Shown here piece after piece: positions 15,060-22,993 of a stretch of 40,707 nt of DNA. Each line of letters begins with the position of its first letter. Positions within the stretch are counted from its first letter, which is position 1. The notes below the pieces were generated by a model that ran no database searches, was not told the DNA's origin, and saw nothing but the letters and a program-made list of their open reading frames with translations. The DNA lies in assembly GCA_964194555.1 (NCBI GenBank), contig CAXMMT010000032.1:1-40707 (forward strand). The letters are read 5' to 3'. The position numbers were made by a program, and so were the translations under genes. This DNA comes from SZUA-217 sp964194555 (GTDB lineage Bacteria > Actinomycetota > Acidimicrobiia > Spongiisociales > ZC4RG35).

Positions 15060-16274
15060 TCAGGAGACCCCGAACAGTTCGCGGGCGCGACGGAGTCCCG
15101 AAACCAGGGCGTCGATGTCTGACTCTTCGTTGTAGACGTAGAAGCTGGCTCGTGCGGTTGCCGTGACACCGAGACACCGCATCAGAGGCTTGGCGCAGTG
15201 ATGGCCCGCCCTCACTGCAACGTTCTGCTCGTCGAGGATTGTGGCGAGATCATGGGCGTGAATTCCTTCCATGGTCATCGAGACGACGCCGCCACGTCGA
15301 TCCAGGTCCTTGGGCCCCTGCACAGCTACTCCCGGAACGTCGCCCAACCGTTCCAGCGCGATAGCGGTCAGTTCCTGGTCGTGTTCGAAGATCTTGTCCA
15401 TGCCAATCGAGTCGAGATAATCAATGGCGGCGTGGAGCCCAACCGCTTCGATGATCGGTGGTGTTCCAGCCTCAAACCGGTGAGGAATCGCCGCCCATGT
15501 TGCATCGTGAAGCGTGACGTCGGAGATCATCTCACCGCCACCCTCAATCGGCTCGGTTTCCTCCAAGGCATCCATGCGACCCCAGAGAACACCAATGCCT
15601 GTTGGTCCCAACATCTTGTGGGATGAAAAGGCTACGAAGTCGGCGCCTAGCTCCTGGACGTTCACCGATGAGTGTGGAACCAATTGGGCGGCATCCACTA
15701 CCACTCTCGCACCGTAGCGGTGGGCCATTTCGGCGATCCTGGGGATATCCGGCATGGTCCCGAGAACATTGGACATCCCCGTTACCGCAACCACTTTGAC
15801 GTCAGGTCCGAGCTTCTTCTCGTAGGCAGCCATGTCGAGTCGGTAGTCGTCCGTGATCGGGATGTGGTCGAGGTTGGCGCCGGTCCGTTTGCAGACCATT
15901 TGCCAGGGGACGAGGTTGGCGTGATGCTCCATTTCGGTTGATAGCACTCGATCGCCTTCCGAGAGATTCTCCAGACCCCATCCAAAGGCAACCATGTTCA
16001 ATGCTGTGGTCGCCCCACGAGTGAAGATGACCTCGTCGTCGCTGGCGGCGCCGATGAATTGGGCTACGCGGTGTCGGGCGGCTTCGTAAGCATTCGTCGA
16101 AGCTACTGACAACTTGTAAGCGCCGCGATGGACGTTGGCGTAGGAGGTTCGAGCAAAGCGATCCATCGCTTCGAGGACCGGGATCGGCTTCTGCGATGAC
16201 GCCCCGGAATCGAGAAAATGCACCCCGCTGTCGAGGATCGGGAAGTCGGCCTTTAGGTGTGAGAGATCGGTCAC
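15060..16274 (-). CDS. sufS: SufS cysteine desulfurase
   Basis: A 404-residue group II cysteine desulfurase that removes sulfur from cysteine using PLP and passes it to SufU. Lys220 in SSHKMLGPTGIG is the PLP lysine. Cys360 in RAGHHCAKPLM is the persulfide cysteine on the short loop typical of SufS. TEMEHHANLVPWQ (113-125) carries the ring-stacking His. The usual DGAQ at the PLP nitrogen site reads DAAQ (194-197). Its start overlaps the stop of sufC2 by 4 nt, so the two are coupled. SufU lies about 1 kb further downstream on the same strand. Confidence 0.95.
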   Translation of the reverse strand: MTDLSHLKADFPILDSGVHFLDSGASSQKPIPVLEAMDRFARTSYANVHRGAYKLSVASTNAYEAARHRVAQFIGAASDDEVIFTRGATTALNMVAFGWGLENLSEGDRVLSTEMEHHANLVPWQMVCKRTGANLDHIPITDDYRLDMAAYEKKLGPDVKVVAVTGMSNVLGTMPDIPRIAEMAHRYGARVVVDAAQLVPHSSVNVQELGADFVAFSSHKMLGPTGIGVLWGRMDALEETEPIEGGGEMISDVTLHDATWAAIPHRFEAGTPPIIEAVGLHAAIDYLDSIGMDKIFEHDQELTAIALERLGDVPGVAVQGPKDLDRRGGVVSMTMEGIHAHDLATILDEQNVAVRAGHHCAKPLMRCLGVTATARASFYVYNEESDIDALVSGLRRARELFGVS

Positions 16275-17080
16275 GGCGTGTCGAGCAAGCTTGAGCCGTT
16301 TGCAGTTTCGGAGACCGAAACTGCATCTTGAAGTTCAGCACGGAACGAATCGTATCCCTCGTTTTCAAGCCGGCTTCCCAGCTCGGGACCGCCGCTTTGG
16401 AGAATCTTGCCGTCCATGAAGATGTGAACCCAGTCCGGCGTTATGTAGTCGAGAAGACGCTGATAGTGAGTGATGATCAGGAATCCTCGCTCGGGGCCAG
16501 TGAGCTTGTTGACACCGTCTGCAACCGTGCGGAGGGCATCGATGTCGAGACCTGAGTCGGTTTCGTCCATGATCGCCAGATCGGGCTGGAGCACCGCCAT
16601 CTGCAACACCTCATTGCGTTTTTTCTCGCCACCGGAGAAGCCCTCGTTGAGGTAGCGGTCGGCGAACGAAGGCTCCATATCGAGTTCTTTCATGGCGTCC
16701 ATGACCTTCAGTCGAAGCTCGAGGACGGTGAGGTCGACTCCTGTCCTGTTGGAAAGAGCCTGACGGAGGAATTGGATCACCGACACACCGGGTATCGCCT
16801 CGGGGTGCTGGAACGCGAGGAACATACCGGCAACACCGCGGTCGGTGGGATGTGCGGTGGTCACATCATCACCTTTGTAGAGGACACGACCCTTGGTCAC
16901 CTTGTAGACACGGTTTCCCATCAAGACCGAAGCGAGGGTCGATTTCCCCGATCCGTTGGGACCCATCAGGGCGTGGATCTCTCCGTGGTTGACGGTCAGG
17001 TTCACGCCCCTGAGGATTTCAAAGTCTCCTGCCGAGGCGTGCAGATTCTCAATCTGAAGAAGGGGGGTGGAGTCGGTCAC
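16271..17080 (-). CDS. sufC: SufC Fe-S assembly ATPase, copy 2
   Basis: A 269-residue second SufC-type ABC ATPase. Walker A is GPNGSGKST (40-48), the signature is FSGGEKKR (148-155), Walker B is LAIMDETD (about 168-175) and the switch His is His205 in IITHYQR. MDETDSGLDIDAL is the textbook SufC form. Compared with copy 1, the helical domain and tail have diverged well beyond a recent duplication, and the signature starts with F instead of L. It is coupled to sufS. The GTG start lies 6 nt after a TAACAT -10 box. Two SufC proteins could form a SufC1-SufC2 pair on SufBD or serve separate complexes. Confidence 0.93.
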   Translation of the reverse strand: MTDSTPLLQIENLHASAGDFEILRGVNLTVNHGEIHALMGPNGSGKSTLASVLMGNRVYKVTKGRVLYKGDDVTTAHPTDRGVAGMFLAFQHPEAIPGVSVIQFLRQALSNRTGVDLTVLELRLKVMDAMKELDMEPSFADRYLNEGFSGGEKKRNEVLQMAVLQPDLAIMDETDSGLDIDALRTVADGVNKLTGPERGFLIITHYQRLLDYITPDWVHIFMDGKILQSGGPELGSRLENEGYDSFRAELQDAVSVSETANGSSLLDTP

Positions 17081-17086
17081 AGGCCT

Positions 17087-17092
17087 ATGTTA
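17087..17092 (-). promoter_or_regulatory. -10 box (TAACAT) of sufC2-sufS, leaderless type
   Basis: On the minus strand TAACAT is followed by AGGCCT (6 nt) and then the sufC2 GTG at 17080. There is no Shine-Dalgarno sequence. Confidence 0.5.
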
Positions 17093-17098
17093 TTTCCA

Positions 17099-17596
17099 CT
17101 ACCCGGATAGGGGAAATGTGACATCAACCCAGGATGGCCGTGCCAACGAATCCAGGTCGCCGAGTGATATCGGGAATACGGTGGTTGGTGTCCCGCCAGC
17201 CGCCCATACCGGGTCGTTACGTCTCAATTGATGGTCGGCAAACACACGCAATTGCTGACGATGGCCAAATGGCGGTGTGCCTCCGGCGGCATAGCCAGTA
17301 GCCCCTTTGACCTCATCGAGAGTGGCGCGTCGTGAGGTGACAGCATTGGCAATGGTCGCCAGCTTGTCGGTGTCGAGGCGGAGATCGCCGGGGATGAGCA
17401 CAACCACCGGCTCATCGGAGGCATCATCCTGGACCACGAACACCAGTGACTTGACAATGGCCGACACCGGACAACCAATCGCTCTGGCGGCGTCGTCAGC
17501 AGTCTTCGTTCCCTCGGGGAAGAACCTGATCTCCATGTCGAGGCCGGGGACCGCGGCCAGGAGCCGTCGGGTGGCTTCGGGGAGGTCAGATTCCAC
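17099..17596 (-). CDS. ybaK: YbaK/EbsC family Cys-tRNA(Pro) deacylase-like protein
   Basis: A 165-residue YbaK/EbsC-fold protein. Family members hydrolyse mischarged aminoacyl-tRNA, typically Cys-tRNA(Pro). The conserved lysine lies in AIVKSLVFVV, and the C-terminal active-site region includes GYAAGGTPPFGH and WAAGGTPTTVFPIS. The open frame continues upstream into the oxidoreductase gene, but GTG at 17596 gives a domain-length protein with only an 11-nt overlap, so it is preferred. Coupling to the upstream LLM oxidoreductase suggests one transcript. The exact tRNA substrate is not determined by sequence. Confidence 0.87.
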   Translation of the reverse strand: MESDLPEATRRLLAAVPGLDMEIRFFPEGTKTADDAARAIGCPVSAIVKSLVFVVQDDASDEPVVVLIPGDLRLDTDKLATIANAVTSRRATLDEVKGATGYAAGGTPPFGHRQQLRVFADHQLRRNDPVWAAGGTPTTVFPISLGDLDSLARPSWVDVTFPLSG

Positions 17597-18497
17597 GGAC
17601 GATGTTGACAGTCTCGACCATGCCGTCGTAGTCGTCGAGGTCGAGCCACTGGACATAGATGCGCTCGACGCCGGCCTCCTCGAGGTTGGCGACCGTCTCT
17701 GCCACCCGGTCGGGTGTTCCCACCGGGAAACCGTTGTTGACGTACCGCTCCTCGAGTTCCTTTGGAGTTATCCCACGGCTCTCGGCAGATCTACCCAGAC
17801 GCTCCTGAAACTCGCCTTCGGTACGGCCGACTAGGGCTCCACCCATCACGGTGGCCTCGACTGGGCGATCACCCGCTGCTTCCCGCATCATCTCGATCTT
17901 CTTGCGCACCTCGTCTGGGGGCGAGATGAAGGAGTTGTATTCATCGGCGTGCTTGCCGGCAAGAGTGGGCGTTCTGGTCGGCCCACTGCCACCAATCACC
18001 AATCGCAGCCCCTGTGGTTTTGGCTTCATCTCAGCGTCGAGTGTGTAGTGCTTGCCATCGTGTTTTCCGTGTCCTTCCCCAAACGCGGCATCGAGATAGT
18101 CGAGTGACTCCTCAAAACGCTCCCAACGCTCCGGCCATTCGGGGAAGGGGATACCGAGATTGACGTGTTCCAGCTCCATCCAGCCGGTTCCCAGACCCAG
18201 ATCGAAACGACCGCCCGACATTTGGTCGATGGTTGCTGCGTTCTTGGCGATGATCGATGGGTGGCGGAAGGTGACTGGGGAGACCAGCACACACAGTCTG
18301 ATGTCCGACGTTTCGCGGGCAAGCCCGGCGAGGACGGCAAACGCGTCGGTTGCGTCGGGTGTTGGATCGCCGCCGGACAGGAGGTGGTCGCATCTGGCGA
18401 AAGACACAAGGCCTTCCGCCTCGCACCATTTGGCGGCCGCCAGCTGCTGGTCGTAGGTGCCCCCTAGATGGGGCTCGGTCATGAGTGAAAACTTCAA
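17586..18497 (-). CDS. LLM class (luciferase-like) F420-type oxidoreductase, copy 1
   Basis: A 303-residue TIM-barrel flavin/F420-dependent oxidoreductase. SPVTFRHPSIIAKNAATIDQ and GGRFDLGLGTGWMELEH are the conserved luciferase-like core, and LRLVIGGSGPTRTPTLAGKH is the phosphate/cofactor loop typical of actinobacterial F420-dependent members. The start is TTG: minus-strand GGAGG (complement of 18502-18506) lies 4 nt before it, and MKFSLMTEPH is the usual family opening. It is paralogous to the gene at 21470-22390. The cysDNC cassette separates the two copies. Substrate unknown. Confidence 0.88.
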   Translation of the reverse strand: MKFSLMTEPHLGGTYDQQLAAAKWCEAEGLVSFARCDHLLSGGDPTPDATDAFAVLAGLARETSDIRLCVLVSPVTFRHPSIIAKNAATIDQMSGGRFDLGLGTGWMELEHVNLGIPFPEWPERWERFEESLDYLDAAFGEGHGKHDGKHYTLDAEMKPKPQGLRLVIGGSGPTRTPTLAGKHADEYNSFISPPDEVRKKIEMMREAAGDRPVEATVMGGALVGRTEGEFQERLGRSAESRGITPKELEERYVNNGFPVGTPDRVAETVANLEEAGVERIYVQWLDLDDYDGMVETVNIVRGI

Positions 18498-18514
18498 GAA
18501 TCCTCCGTCAGATA

Positions 18515-18591
18515 TGTTCTGTGAAGATTATTGCGGCTATAGCCCGGGCAAATCTTCACAGAACGAGTTCGGAAAGGTGTAGGAGCCGGCG
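18515..18591. repeat. 77-bp direct repeat, copy 1, with 14-bp inverted arms
   Basis: GTTCTGTGAAGATT (18516-18529) and AATCTTCACAGAAC (18551-18564) form a 14-bp perfect inverted repeat around a 21-nt centre that holds the palindrome GGCTATAGCC. A conserved tail follows, ending GTAGGAGCCGGCG. Copy 2 (21391-21466) has the same orientation and matches almost throughout. The element fills the divergent gap between the LLM gene and cysD, beginning 9 bp from the LLM Shine-Dalgarno sequence. Confidence 0.85.
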
Positions 18592-18620
18592 TGCTTTGTC
18601 GATATGGCCGAGGTTCGTCG

Positions 18621-18626
18621 TAACCT
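18621..18626 (+). promoter_or_regulatory. -10 box (TAACCT) of cysDNC, leaderless type
   Basis: TAACCT is followed by CCCACG (6 nt) and then the cysD GTG at 18633. A weak TTGTCG (18596-18601) lies 19 nt upstream as a possible -35, just beyond the end of repeat copy 1. Confidence 0.5.
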
Positions 18627-18632
18627 CCCACG

Positions 18633-19541
18633 GTGACTGTATATCAACTGAGCCATCTCGACGCTCTCGAAGCTGAATCGATCCACATTGTCAGAGAAGC
18701 TGTGGCCGAGTCGGAGAATCCGGTTCTTCTCTTTTCCGGGGGGAAGGATTCCGCAGTTGTCTTGCGCCTAGCGGAGAAGGCTTTCTGGCCGGCGCGTCTC
18801 CCGTTACCCGTTATGCATGTCGATACCGGTCACAATTTCCCTGAGGTTCTCGAATTCCGAGACCGAACCATCGAGTCGATTGGTGCGCAGCTGATAGTTG
18901 CCTCGGTGCAAGAGGCAATCGATCAAGGTCGGGTGACTGAGGAAACGGGCCCTCGGGCTTCGCGCAACCTTCTTCAAACTGAGCCGCTTTTAAATGCGAT
19001 AGAAAAACATCGCTTTGATGTGGTTTTCGGAGGGGCTCGGCGTGACGAGGAGAAAGCCCGGGCCAAAGAACGGGTCTTCAGTTTTAGAGACGAGTTCGGC
19101 CAGTGGGACCCCAAAAATCAGCGTCCTGAACTATGGGATCTGTACAACGCAAGTCATCACAGCGGTGAGCACATCAGGGTGTTTCCCATCTCCAACTGGA
19201 CTGAGATGGACATCTGGCAGTACATCATGCGTGAGGAGATGAAACTGCCCTCTGTGTACTTCTCGCACACTCGCAGAGTATTCAAGAGGGATGGCATGTT
19301 GATGGCAGAGTCGCCTTACTTGGCCCTGATGGACGGCGAAGAGGTCTTTGAGGCGGTCGTCAGGTTCCGGACTGTCGGTGACATGAGCTGTACCGGCTCG
19401 TTCAAATCGACGGCGTCAACGTTGAGCGAGATCATCGACGAGGTTTCTGTGAGCAGGGTCACGGAACGAGGGGCTAGTCGGGCCGACGATCTTCGAGCAG
19501 AAACTGCGATGGAGGATCGCAAGAAGAAGGGGTACTTCTAA
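18633..19541 (+). CDS. cysD: sulfate adenylyltransferase small subunit CysD
   Basis: A 302-residue ATP-sulfurylase subunit 2. With the GTPase CysN it converts sulfate and ATP to adenosine 5'-phosphosulfate (APS). The PP-loop motif SGGKDS (35-40) binds ATP pyrophosphate. Later conserved blocks include FGGARRDEEKARAKERVFSF and ISNWTEMDIWQYI, then VYFSHTRRVFKRDGML. The C-terminal RVTERGASRADD...DRKKKGYF is the usual CysD ending, so the protein is complete. The start is GTG, set 6 nt after a -10 box. It is the first gene of cysD-cysN-cysC, with no spacer before cysN. Confidence 0.96.
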   Translation: MTVYQLSHLDALEAESIHIVREAVAESENPVLLFSGGKDSAVVLRLAEKAFWPARLPLPVMHVDTGHNFPEVLEFRDRTIESIGAQLIVASVQEAIDQGRVTEETGPRASRNLLQTEPLLNAIEKHRFDVVFGGARRDEEKARAKERVFSFRDEFGQWDPKNQRPELWDLYNASHHSGEHIRVFPISNWTEMDIWQYIMREEMKLPSVYFSHTRRVFKRDGMLMAESPYLALMDGEEVFEAVVRFRTVGDMSCTGSFKSTASTLSEIIDEVSVSRVTERGASRADDLRAETAMEDRKKKGYF

Positions 19542-20801
19542 ATGAGCGAATTGGTTCGAATCGCGACCACTGGATCAGTGGATGATGGCAAGAGCACGCT
19601 CATCGGGCGGCTCCTCTACGACTCCAAACAGATATTCCAGGATCAAATGGAGGCCATCGAAGCGGCGAGCAAGAAAAGGGGAACTGACTACGTCGATCTG
19701 GCGCTCTTGACAGATGGACTGCGAGCCGAGCGTGAACAGGGGATCACAATCGATGTCGCCTATCGCTATTTCTCAACGCCAAAGCGCAAGTTCGTTCTCG
19801 CTGACACACCCGGGCACATCCAATACACCAGGAACATGGTGACCGGATCCTCAACGGCGAATGTGGCCCTGATACTGGTCGACGCTCGTCACGGTGTCTT
19901 GGAGCAGACCCGTCGACATTCCTTTCTTGCCTCCCTTCTCGGCGTTCCCCACCTTGTGTTGTGCGTCAACAAGATGGATTTGGTCGATTGGTCCGAAGAT
20001 CGTTACGAGGAGATTGTGGAGGACTTTCGACAATTTGCAGCCCGACTCGACATTCATGATTTGAGATTCGTGCCAGTTTCGGCGCTTCTCGGCGACAATA
20101 TCGTCAACCGTTCAGACAACATGCCCTGGTATCACGGGTCGGCCGTCCTCGAGCTTCTGGAGGACATTCACATCGGTAGCGATGAAAATCTGATCGACGT
20201 CCGATTCCCGGTGCAGTACGTAGTCCGACCACATCGCCATGAATACGCCGATTACCGCGGGTATGCCGGGAAGGTCGCCGGCGGCGTGATCAAGGTTGGC
20301 GACGAAGTGATGGTGCTCCCCTCTGGCTTCTCGACCCGGGTCGCTTCCATTGAAACGATGGATGGACAGATTGGCGAGGCCTACCCGCCAATGGCAGTCT
20401 CATTGACGTTGACCGACGACATCGATGTATCCCGTGGGGACATGATCTGTCGGCCTCACAATCAACCCACTTACAGTCAGGATGTCGATGCCATGGTGGC
20501 GTGGATGTCGGAGCAAGTTCCTCTCCGGCCGGGTGCGAAATACACAATCAAGCACACCACACGCACCGTCAGAGCGATGGTCACTGACCTTCAGTATCGA
20601 TTGGACGTCAACACACTTCACCGGGACGAGACAGCCAGCGAGTTGATCCTGAATGAGATTGGGCGACTGCGGATGCGAACCACGTCTCCTCTGTTCTTCG
20701 ACGAGTATCGACGCAATCGTCACACCGGTTCCTTCATCATTGTCGACGAGGGGACCAACGCCACGATCGGGGCGGGGATGATCACCGGCGAGGCGGCGTG
20801 A
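19542..20801 (+). CDS. cysN: sulfate adenylyltransferase large subunit CysN (GTPase)
   Basis: A 419-residue EF-Tu-like GTPase that drives the ATP-sulfurylase reaction of CysD. G1 is GSVDDGKST (11-19), G3 is DTPGH in FVLADTPGHIQYT, and G4 is NKMD in LCVNKMDLVD. Two beta-barrel domains follow (about 215-419). It lacks a fused APS kinase domain, which is supplied by the separate cysC. At 419 residues it is somewhat shorter than the about 475 of E. coli CysN, although the C-terminal barrel appears whole. Its ATG directly follows the cysD TAA, and its end overlaps cysC by 4 nt. Confidence 0.96.
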   Translation: MSELVRIATTGSVDDGKSTLIGRLLYDSKQIFQDQMEAIEAASKKRGTDYVDLALLTDGLRAEREQGITIDVAYRYFSTPKRKFVLADTPGHIQYTRNMVTGSSTANVALILVDARHGVLEQTRRHSFLASLLGVPHLVLCVNKMDLVDWSEDRYEEIVEDFRQFAARLDIHDLRFVPVSALLGDNIVNRSDNMPWYHGSAVLELLEDIHIGSDENLIDVRFPVQYVVRPHRHEYADYRGYAGKVAGGVIKVGDEVMVLPSGFSTRVASIETMDGQIGEAYPPMAVSLTLTDDIDVSRGDMICRPHNQPTYSQDVDAMVAWMSEQVPLRPGAKYTIKHTTRTVRAMVTDLQYRLDVNTLHRDETASELILNEIGRLRMRTTSPLFFDEYRRNRHTGSFIIVDEGTNATIGAGMITGEAA

Positions 20802-21385
20802 CTGAAGATATCCAATGGCACTCTGGCGCTGTTGGTCGAACCGATCGGTCCGCCGTCACCGGAGGGCCGGGGATCACCGTCTGGCTGACAGGTCTCTCAG
20901 GTAGCGGCAAGTCGACGATCGGATTCGGGGTTGAGGAGGCCCTGGTCGGCGAGGGCAGAGCTGCATACGTTCTTGATGGCGACAATCTTCGACACGGCCT
21001 CAACGCCGACCTTGGGTTTTCAGCGGAAGATCGATCCGAGAACGTCAGACGTGTCGGTCAGGTCGCATTGCTGATGGCCGACGCTGGGATCGTTGTGTTG
21101 GTTCCCGTGATTTCTCCCTATGCCGATGACCGTGAAGCAGTTCGGAAATGGCACCGGAGTGCCCAATTGCGCTTTATCGAAGTCCATGTCGACGCTCCCT
21201 TGGAGGTTTGTGAGGAGCGTGACCCGAAGGGTCTGTACGCGCGGGCCCGGTCCGGTGAGATTCAAGGGTTGACCGGGGTTGATTCACCCTATGAGACGCC
21301 CGAAAGGCCTGAGTTGCGGTTGGAAACAGCCACGAACACGCAAGAAGCTTCGGTGGCATCGGTCTTGGACCTATTAACCGGCTGA
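20798..21385 (+). CDS. cysC: adenylylsulfate (APS) kinase CysC
   Basis: A 195-residue APS kinase that phosphorylates APS to PAPS. Walker A is GLSGSGKST (32-40), and the APS-binding segment DGDNLRHGLNADLGFS (about 60-75) and SEDRSENVRR-like AEDRSENVRRVGQ are conserved, as is DPKGLYARARSGEIQGLTG. The GTG start overlaps the cysN stop. PAPS can feed assimilation (via PAPS reductase) or sulfation (via sulfotransferases). Neither gene type is in the window, so the use of the PAPS is open. Its stop lies 5 bp before repeat copy 2. Confidence 0.95.
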   Translation: MTEDIQWHSGAVGRTDRSAVTGGPGITVWLTGLSGSGKSTIGFGVEEALVGEGRAAYVLDGDNLRHGLNADLGFSAEDRSENVRRVGQVALLMADAGIVVLVPVISPYADDREAVRKWHRSAQLRFIEVHVDAPLEVCEERDPKGLYARARSGEIQGLTGVDSPYETPERPELRLETATNTQEASVASVLDLLTG

Positions 21386-21390
21386 CGGTC

Positions 21391-21466
21391 TGTTCTGTGA
21401 AGATTTTTGTGGCTATAGGCCCAGTAAATCTTCACAGAACGAATTCGGAAGGGGTAGGAGCCGGCG
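21391..21466. repeat. 76-bp direct repeat, copy 2, with 15-bp inverted arms
   Basis: GTTCTGTGAAGATTT (21392-21406) and AAATCTTCACAGAAC (21426-21440) form a perfect 15-bp inverted repeat around a 19-nt centre, followed by the same tail ending GTAGGAGCCGGCG. It exactly fills the gap between the cysC stop and the stop of the convergent LLM gene, 3 nt from the latter. It could also act as a bidirectional terminator, although no T-run follows. Confidence 0.85.
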
Positions 21467-21469
21467 AAG

Positions 21470-22390
21470 CTAGCCCTGATAGGCATCGAACATGATGTCG
21501 AAGTCCCGAGGGTCATCTTCACTGACGAAGACTTGCGGGTAATACATCTGACAGCCCGCATCTTCGAGGGCGGCGATCATTTCGGCAGCCTTCGTCCCGG
21601 GGCCGTGGGGGATCTGTCGTTTGTCGTAGACCTCTTCGATCCGCTCCGGTGATTTGTCGGTCATCTCCGCCAAGCGCCCGAGGAGGCGGCGGTAGTCGGC
21701 ATCCTTCTTGGCGGCGATGCCCGGGCCCGCCGAACTCCAGAAAATTTCATCTGGGTCGCGCCCCGCTTCGGCTGCTTCTCGACGAGTGAGTTCCTTGATC
21801 TCGCGGAACTTCTCGGGACCGGTGCCATACAGGTTGTATTCGTCTCCATATAAAGCGGCGATACGACGCGCCTTGGGCTTACCGGCACCCCCGCTCATCA
21901 GCCTCAGGTTCTGGGGAACTGGTTGTGGGCTGAATTCTGCGAGGCGATAGTGCTTCCCTTCAAATCCAACTCCGTCTGCATTGATCGCGGCCCGGATATA
22001 GGCCATCGCCTCCTCATACATCTCCATGCGGGTTGCCAACTCGGGGTAGGGGAGACCGAACACCTCGAATTCCTCATCAAGCCATCCTGCACCCAGACCG
22101 AGGACAAACCTTCCATTTGAGATCTCGTCGAGAGTGACACCCATCTTGTACAAGACCGCTGGATGGCGAAAGGTGACGGGGGAGACCAGGCACACGAGAT
22201 CGAGGGTTTCAGTCTCACGTGCCAGACCGGCCAGGTGGACCAGGTGATCCCACGCCGGTTTCTCCAGTTCGTCCCCTCGTTGCAGATAGTGATCGGGCAG
22301 AGCAAGTGCTCTCAATCCTCTCGCCTCGGCCCACTGCGCTGTGGTCAGGACATATTCCCAGTCGCCGCGGGTCTGAATTCCAAAGTCCAT
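21470..22390 (-). CDS. LLM class (luciferase-like) F420-type oxidoreductase, copy 2
   Basis: A 306-residue paralogue of the oxidoreductase at 17586-18497. The shared core includes CLVSPVTFRHPAVLYKMGVT, GRFVLGLGAGWLDEEFEVFG and the cofactor-loop segment NLRLMSGGAGKPKARRIAA. It opens MDFGIQTRGDWEYVLTTAQW, as in actinobacterial F420-dependent LLM enzymes. Its ATG shares a base with the stop of the upstream TetR gene (TGATG), so regulator and enzyme form an operon, and the regulator may sense this enzyme's substrate. Substrate unknown. Confidence 0.88.
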   Translation of the reverse strand: MDFGIQTRGDWEYVLTTAQWAEARGLRALALPDHYLQRGDELEKPAWDHLVHLAGLARETETLDLVCLVSPVTFRHPAVLYKMGVTLDEISNGRFVLGLGAGWLDEEFEVFGLPYPELATRMEMYEEAMAYIRAAINADGVGFEGKHYRLAEFSPQPVPQNLRLMSGGAGKPKARRIAALYGDEYNLYGTGPEKFREIKELTRREAAEAGRDPDEIFWSSAGPGIAAKKDADYRRLLGRLAEMTDKSPERIEEVYDKRQIPHGPGTKAAEMIAALEDAGCQMYYPQVFVSEDDPRDFDIMFDAYQG

Positions 22391-22992
22391 CAGGCCGACG
22401 AGAGGGTCATATGCACCAGAGAGCGGGCGTGCAGGGCGACGTCGAAGTCAGCATCGAGAACACGATGGACCGCTATCCCGTTCAACGACGACACCAGTGT
22501 CTCGGCTCGTTGGGTTGCGAGAGCGTCACTCAACTCTGGATGTTCCCTGGCGATGGCCTCAGCGAATCGGCTGACCCGGCCCTCGTGATGACGAAGCATC
22601 CTCCCCCGCAGGTCAGAGTTGTCTTTTGTACCTGACACCGCGATTCGGACATAGACCCTGGCTAAGTCGCCCTGTTCGACGATGAACTCGATGTAGGCAT
22701 CGACCAAATCGGCCAGGGTGTCCGTTCCTAGGTGTTCCGGATCGGGATCCACCGCATCGATCGCCTGGCGGACAACCGTGATGATCACCTGCTCCTTAGA
22801 GTCAAATAGGTTGTAGAAGCTGCCCGGTAGAACACCGGCGGCTTCGCAGATCCCTTTGATGGTGGTCCCCTCGAGGCCCAACTTCGCGATCAGTGAACGG
22901 GTGGCGGAGAGGATCTTGTCCCTTGTCTCCCTTCCGGCCTTGTAGCGCATGGAAGAGGAATTTAACGACAATGGGGAAGTTTCGGATTTCAT
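22390..22992 (-). CDS. TetR family transcriptional regulator
   Basis: A 200-residue regulator with an N-terminal TetR helix-turn-helix: RDKILSATRSLIAKLGLEGT, then IKGICEAAGVLPGSFYNLF, then DSKEQVI, followed by a helical ligand-binding domain (about 80-200). ATG at 22992 is used. An in-frame TTG at 23025 would run through an operator-like direct repeat, and ATG at 22950 is also possible. It is divergent from a large acyl-CoA dehydrogenase gene and co-transcribed with an LLM oxidoreductase, so it probably represses one or both. A lipid or acyl-CoA ligand is a guess from context. Confidence 0.88.
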   Translation of the reverse strand: MKSETSPLSLNSSSMRYKAGRETRDKILSATRSLIAKLGLEGTTIKGICEAAGVLPGSFYNLFDSKEQVIITVVRQAIDAVDPDPEHLGTDTLADLVDAYIEFIVEQGDLARVYVRIAVSGTKDNSDLRGRMLRHHEGRVSRFAEAIAREHPELSDALATQRAETLVSSLNGIAVHRVLDADFDVALHARSLVHMTLSSA

Positions 22993-22993
22993 T

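Noticed and set aside
18516..18632. Sulfur-responsive riboswitch in the cysD leader
   Set aside because: The hairpin lies upstream of the likely promoter, the gene appears leaderless, and the same hairpin occurs after cysC, where a leader riboswitch makes no sense.
18515..21466. CRISPR-like repeats or IS terminal inverted repeats
   Set aside because: Only two copies, 2.9 kb apart, in direct orientation, with no spacers and no transposase between them.
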